From Methanobacterium sp. UBA8 (GTDB lineage Archaea > Methanobacteriota > Methanobacteria > Methanobacteriales > Methanobacteriaceae): a stretch of 25,715 nucleotides of DNA. The notes under the pieces are model-generated. The model did no database searches. It was given only the letters and a program-made list of their open reading frames with translations, and was not told where the DNA came from. The DNA lies in contig DADN01000273.1 in NCBI GenBank assembly GCA_002509665.1, positions 6,499 through 32,213 of the forward strand, read 5' to 3'. The position numbers and the translations under genes are program-made. Shown piece after piece: positions 22,914 through 25,715 of this stretch (its first letter is position 1; each line of letters begins with the position of its first letter).

Positions 22914-23384
22914 ATGAAAATTCGAGCACACCACCTTTTATGCATGCAGGGATTTCAGGGATACGGATACAGCGAAGATTTCAGCAAAAATATGGCAGAA
23001 ATAATTGAAATCCTGCAAAATTTTCCTGAGCGTGAAATAGAGATAGTTGCAGAGACAGATTCAATCTGTACTTGCTGTCCATACAATATAAATGGAAAAT
23101 GTCAAGAAAGCCAGGGATCCCTTGAACACAAAGTGTTCGGGGGCCCAAAATCAAAAATTTTGATGGCCAATGCTAAAATAGTATCAATGGACCTGAAAGT
23201 ACTTGAAAAACTAGGAATATCCCCCGGATCTATTTTTAAAGCAGAGGAAATATTTAAAATTACAAATAGAAAATTAAAGATATATCATGATATTAAAGAG
23301 ATATGTGGAGACTGCAGATGGAGTGAAAAATGTCTATGGTATTTAAAAAAATGTGCAGTTAGTACTGATTTAATCAGTAAATAA
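22914..23384 (+). CDS. DUF1284 cysteine-rich protein
   Basis: A 156-aa protein that begins MKIRAHHLLCMQGFQGYGYS, the DUF1284 signature. Cysteines lie at C10, C52, C54, C55 and C63 (ICTCCPYNINGKC), and later in CGDCRW...KCLWYLKKC. This number and spacing suggest an iron-sulfur or metal centre, which is inference. Function is unknown. The frame is open upstream to an ATG at 22791, but conservation begins at 22914. The 5' flank has a TATA-like CATATATAT close to the ATG, so a leaderless start is possible. The 3' end overlaps the convergent 93-aa gene by 15 bases, inside a shared hairpin. The upstream gap 22692-22913 shows nothing else. Confidence 0.83.
   Translation: MKIRAHHLLCMQGFQGYGYSEDFSKNMAEIIEILQNFPEREIEIVAETDSICTCCPYNINGKCQESQGSLEHKVFGGPKSKILMANAKIVSMDLKVLEKLGISPGSIFKAEEIFKITNRKLKIYHDIKEICGDCRWSEKCLWYLKKCAVSTDLISK
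23363..23379. terminator. Bidirectional hairpin at the convergent DUF1284 / 93-aa gene ends
   Basis: TACTGATT (23363-23370) and AATCAGTA (23372-23379) are perfect arms about one central base. The stop of the minus-strand gene (23370-23372) is at the centre; the plus-strand stop (23382-23384) follows at once. On the minus strand a T7 tract lies at 23344-23350. Confidence 0.6.
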
Positions 23385-23651
23385 TTTAATTTCCTTCGAT
23401 TCATCTAATTCTTCTTTTAACTGCTTCATAATAATCATTATTTCATATAAACTCTTTTCTTTGACCATCTCTACAAATTCAAATATCATTTCTGTATTTA
23501 CTTTATTTTCATTTCGATATGTATTGAAATCCTCGAGTGGAATTACTACTACATACTCTTCAGAACCTAATTCATCTCTAGACTCCTGATGAAGCTCAAT
23601 ATGGCCCTCTTTAATTTGGCCAATTGTAAATCTGTAAGGTAATTCCGACAT
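23370..23651 (-). CDS. Conserved-looking 93-aa protein of unknown function
   Basis: I do not recognise a family. The first half is probably beta-rich (LPYRFTIGQIKEGHIELHQESRDELGSEEYVVVIPLEDF) and the second half is helical and acidic (TEMIFEFVEMVKEKSLYEIMIIMKQLKEELDES). There are no cysteines, signal peptide or membrane helices, so it is cytoplasmic. The ATG at 23651 is supported by a TATA box ACTATATAAC (23674-23683, minus strand), which predicts an almost leaderless mRNA. A 7-bp inverted repeat lies just upstream of that box. It follows the second sensor kinase on the same strand but has its own promoter. It overlaps the DUF1284 gene tail to tail by 15 bases. Confidence 0.65.
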   Translation of the reverse strand: MSELPYRFTIGQIKEGHIELHQESRDELGSEEYVVVIPLEDFNTYRNENKVNTEMIFEFVEMVKEKSLYEIMIIMKQLKEELDESKEIKLFTD

Positions 23652-23673
23652 GTAATCTCATTAAGTATTGTTT

Positions 23674-23683
23674 GTTATATAGT
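23674..23683 (-). promoter_or_regulatory. TATA box of the 93-aa gene
   Basis: ACTATATAAC on the minus strand, centred about 27 bases before the ATG at 23651. This implies a leaderless or nearly leaderless transcript. Confidence 0.5.
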
Positions 23684-23707
23684 TTACCCATAACATAATA
23701 AATAGTT

Positions 23708-23730
23708 AAACATGATAGTATAACATGTTT
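23708..23730. promoter_or_regulatory. Inverted repeat between the second kinase and the 93-aa gene
   Basis: AAACATG (23708-23714) and CATGTTT (23724-23730) are perfect 7-bp arms with a 9-nt spacer. The site is 47 bases past the kinase stop and 25 bases upstream of the TATA box of the 93-aa gene. It may be an operator or the kinase terminator; no poly-T follows. Confidence 0.4.
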
Positions 23731-23776
23731 GAAGCATATCTTAATTATTTTAAAGTAAATTTATAGAAAATAACTT

Positions 23777-25708
23777 TTAAACCCTTTCTGTATATTCCAA
23801 TTCTTTAAAAATGATGGTAAAAGTTGTTCCATTAACATTATCTATTTTTAATTCGCCTTCCAACTGATTTACAAGCATCTTTACAAGTAAAAGGCCTAAA
23901 GAATTAGATTTTCCATGTAACAAATGTTCAGGTAACCCTATGCCATTATCACTTACGGTTAATTTTAATTTATCGACTTCTCGTGTAAATTCTACATTAA
24001 TTAGTCCATCATTCTTTAAAAAAGCGTATTTAATGGAATTCGTAACTATTTCAGTTATTATCAGGCCACAAGGGATAGCTGTTTCAATATTAAAATTTAT
24101 GTCTTCAATATTAAATTTAGGAGTTATCCACTGGGCATTGTAATGAATTATAATATCCATTACAAGTCTCTGGATATAACTTTGAAAAGGAATACTCGAT
24201 AGATTATCCGAAAGATAAATCGATTCATGCACCAAAGACATTGCCTTTATACGCACTTCACTTTCTTTAAGAATTTGTATAGTTGAACTATCTTCAATAT
24301 ACTTAGATTGAAGGCTTAATAACGAGCTTATAATTTGCATATTATTTTTAACTCTGTGGTGAATTTCCTTTAGCAGTAATTCTTTTTCATTTAAAGACGC
24401 TTTAAGTTTATCTTCAGCTTTTTTAAGTTCGGTAACATCACGTGCAGCCGCAAAAACACCAATAACTTTGCCTGACTCATCTTTATATGTTGCTGCATTA
24501 TATAAAACCGGTACAGATTTTCCATTCTTATTCTGTATCTCAAGGGGATAATTTCTTACGGATCCTTTCTGAAAAGCTTCTTTATATCCTTCTTGAGCCT
24601 TATCATGCTCGATAAAGTAACTTGAAAAATCAGTGCCTATAAGTTCATGGCGCAAATAGCCTGTAACTGCTTCTGTAGAACTATTAACATCAGTAATTTT
24701 CCCATCAAGTCCAATTGTAACAAGAGGATCTAAATTCACTTCAACCAAACTACGATTATATATATTAGCTAATTTTAGCGCTTCTTCAGATTTTTTACGA
24801 CTTTCAATCTCTTTTTTTGCCGCAACATAAAGACTTTCATTTTCATTTAGTATAATACCCTGCCTGAAGACTGCCAAAAGTATGATAATTCCAACAGCAG
24901 CTTCAATATACAGCCCACTTATAGAAATTTTATTATTATTCACCAATATAACCAGAATAAATGCAATTAACACAGTTAGTAAAGGCAAATAAGGCGGAAA
25001 ATTAAGATTATGTGCCCATAATTCAAATCCCATACATTTTTTATTGCCCCTTAAAAGATCTACTTCAAAAGTAGCAGCTAAATAAATAAATAATATTGTT
25101 AATAGCCATCCTGCATTTAAAAAACCTCCCGAAACATATATACCTTGTATAACTTGAAAACTGTAAATATTATCAGTTACAATTTGAGAAAAGATGCCCA
25201 TACCTAAAAATAGCAGAGGAGTACGATAAAAACCTTTAAAATTATTGAATAATATTCGCAGTAATGCCAAAAAAAGGATAAGATCTCCTACAGCATAAGC
25301 TATACTCAATTTATTCAAACCATAACTTGAACTAAGGTAAGGTAAAAAAAAGATTCCAAAAATAAGGCTAGTAGTTATAAATATTATCGAGGTATCTAAA
25401 ATCATTTTGATCTTTTTATTTTTGGAAAGGGGTTCTCCTGGAAGATAAAATGTGCCTAAAAGAAATAAAAAGTAAAATAAAAAATAAAAAATAGACACAA
25501 ATGAAGGAAATAGTTGTTGGTGAAGAACTAATTCCATTACAGCCCATAGTACATCTCCTATACCATAACACACCAAAGCAATACCTATAATTAACCAAAA
25601 ATTTTGTACTCTCCTCCCATGGACACCTGAAAGTTTTGCGGCATAAAATAAACAGAAACCTACCAATAACTCAATTAGAGGGCCAGTTATATCCCTGAAA
25701 CATGCCAT
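23777..25708 (-). CDS. Sensor histidine kinase: multi-TM-PAS-HisKA_2-HATPase (start near window edge)
   Basis: 643 residues from the ATG at 25708. The frame stays open to the right edge of the window, so the true start may lie beyond it; no SD can be judged. The N-terminal 285 residues hold about eight hydrophobic helices. A coiled linker and a PAS domain (about 318-428, ending GVFAAARDVTELKK) follow. HisKA_2 reads LLKEIHHRVKNNMQIISSLLSLQ, with H450 or H451 as phosphoacceptor. The ATPase has TEIVTNSIKYAF and DNGIGLPEHL and ends GTTFTIIFKELEY. The catalytic half closely resembles that of the kinase at 18611-20803, but this protein has no GAF domain and its membrane sensor is different. No response regulator is in view. 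Confidence 0.9.
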   Translation of the reverse strand: MACFRDITGPLIELLVGFCLFYAAKLSGVHGRRVQNFWLIIGIALVCYGIGDVLWAVMELVLHQQLFPSFVSIFYFLFYFLFLLGTFYLPGEPLSKNKKIKMILDTSIIFITTSLIFGIFFLPYLSSSYGLNKLSIAYAVGDLILFLALLRILFNNFKGFYRTPLLFLGMGIFSQIVTDNIYSFQVIQGIYVSGGFLNAGWLLTILFIYLAATFEVDLLRGNKKCMGFELWAHNLNFPPYLPLLTVLIAFILVILVNNNKISISGLYIEAAVGIIILLAVFRQGIILNENESLYVAAKKEIESRKKSEEALKLANIYNRSLVEVNLDPLVTIGLDGKITDVNSSTEAVTGYLRHELIGTDFSSYFIEHDKAQEGYKEAFQKGSVRNYPLEIQNKNGKSVPVLYNAATYKDESGKVIGVFAAARDVTELKKAEDKLKASLNEKELLLKEIHHRVKNNMQIISSLLSLQSKYIEDSSTIQILKESEVRIKAMSLVHESIYLSDNLSSIPFQSYIQRLVMDIIIHYNAQWITPKFNIEDINFNIETAIPCGLIITEIVTNSIKYAFLKNDGLINVEFTREVDKLKLTVSDNGIGLPEHLLHGKSNSLGLLLVKMLVNQLEGELKIDNVNGTTFTIIFKELEYTERV

Positions 25709-25715
25709 TGAATTT

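Noticed and set aside
1..25715. CRISPR arrays, tRNA and rRNA genes
   Set aside because: No regularly spaced direct repeats and no cloverleaf or rRNA-like conserved blocks were found by eye in any gap.

Overview
The window looks like a stretch of chromosome from a methanogenic archaeon of the Methanobacteriales, most like Methanobacterium. The evidence is gene content: archaeal release factor aRF1, TFB, a Gar1-type H/ACA protein, archaeal DnaG, archaeal UMP kinase, DUF211, UPF0292 and DUF2116 proteins. The DNA is AT-rich, TATA boxes of the TTTATATA type precede many genes, and Shine-Dalgarno (SD) motifs of the GGAGG/GGTGAT type are mixed with several TTG starts. Genus level is inference from memory; no search was run.

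Layout. 1-1613 (+): the 3' part of hemC, overlapped by a Gfo/Idh/MocA oxidoreductase. 1869-2468 (+): an HTH-PRT regulator of the GfcR/PyrE-like type. 2644-3873 (-): prf1, divergent from pyrH (4151-4825, +) across an imperfect tandem 94/90-bp repeat. 5081-5281 (+): a small DUF2116 zinc-ribbon membrane protein. 5438-6636 (-): gar1-tfb. 6968-8035 (-): a flippase-like membrane protein. 8191-9153 (-): a DUF211-rraA operon with an 11-bp inverted repeat around its TATA box. 9446-12746 (+): UPF0292 TOPRIM protein, DnaG, and a Lon-like AAA+ ATPase that carries a zinc ribbon and lacks the protease domain. 12830-13807 (+): a Xer-type recombinase.

From about 13.9 kb the content becomes more accessory. 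It holds a WYL-like protein and an MFS transporter (both apparently leaderless), TspO, a DUF523-DUF1722 protein, a zinc-ribbon/5-TM protein beside a 7TM-PAS-GAF-HisKA_2 kinase (- strand), BioY, a small secreted Tyr/Lys-rich protein, a DUF1284 protein, a 93-aa unknown protein, and a second multi-TM-PAS-HisKA_2 kinase at the right edge. No tRNA, rRNA, CRISPR array or insertion sequence was recognised.

The most unusual structure is at gene ends. In at least seven places an inverted repeat contains or overlaps the stop codon, often with the stop in the hairpin loop and a T-rich tract just after. Three other genes have a hairpin within about 10 nt after the stop. This may be a lineage-specific 3'-end architecture. 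Other candidates are the operator-like repeats at the DUF211-rraA, bioY and gfcR-like promoters, and an isolated 17-bp hairpin upstream of gar1.
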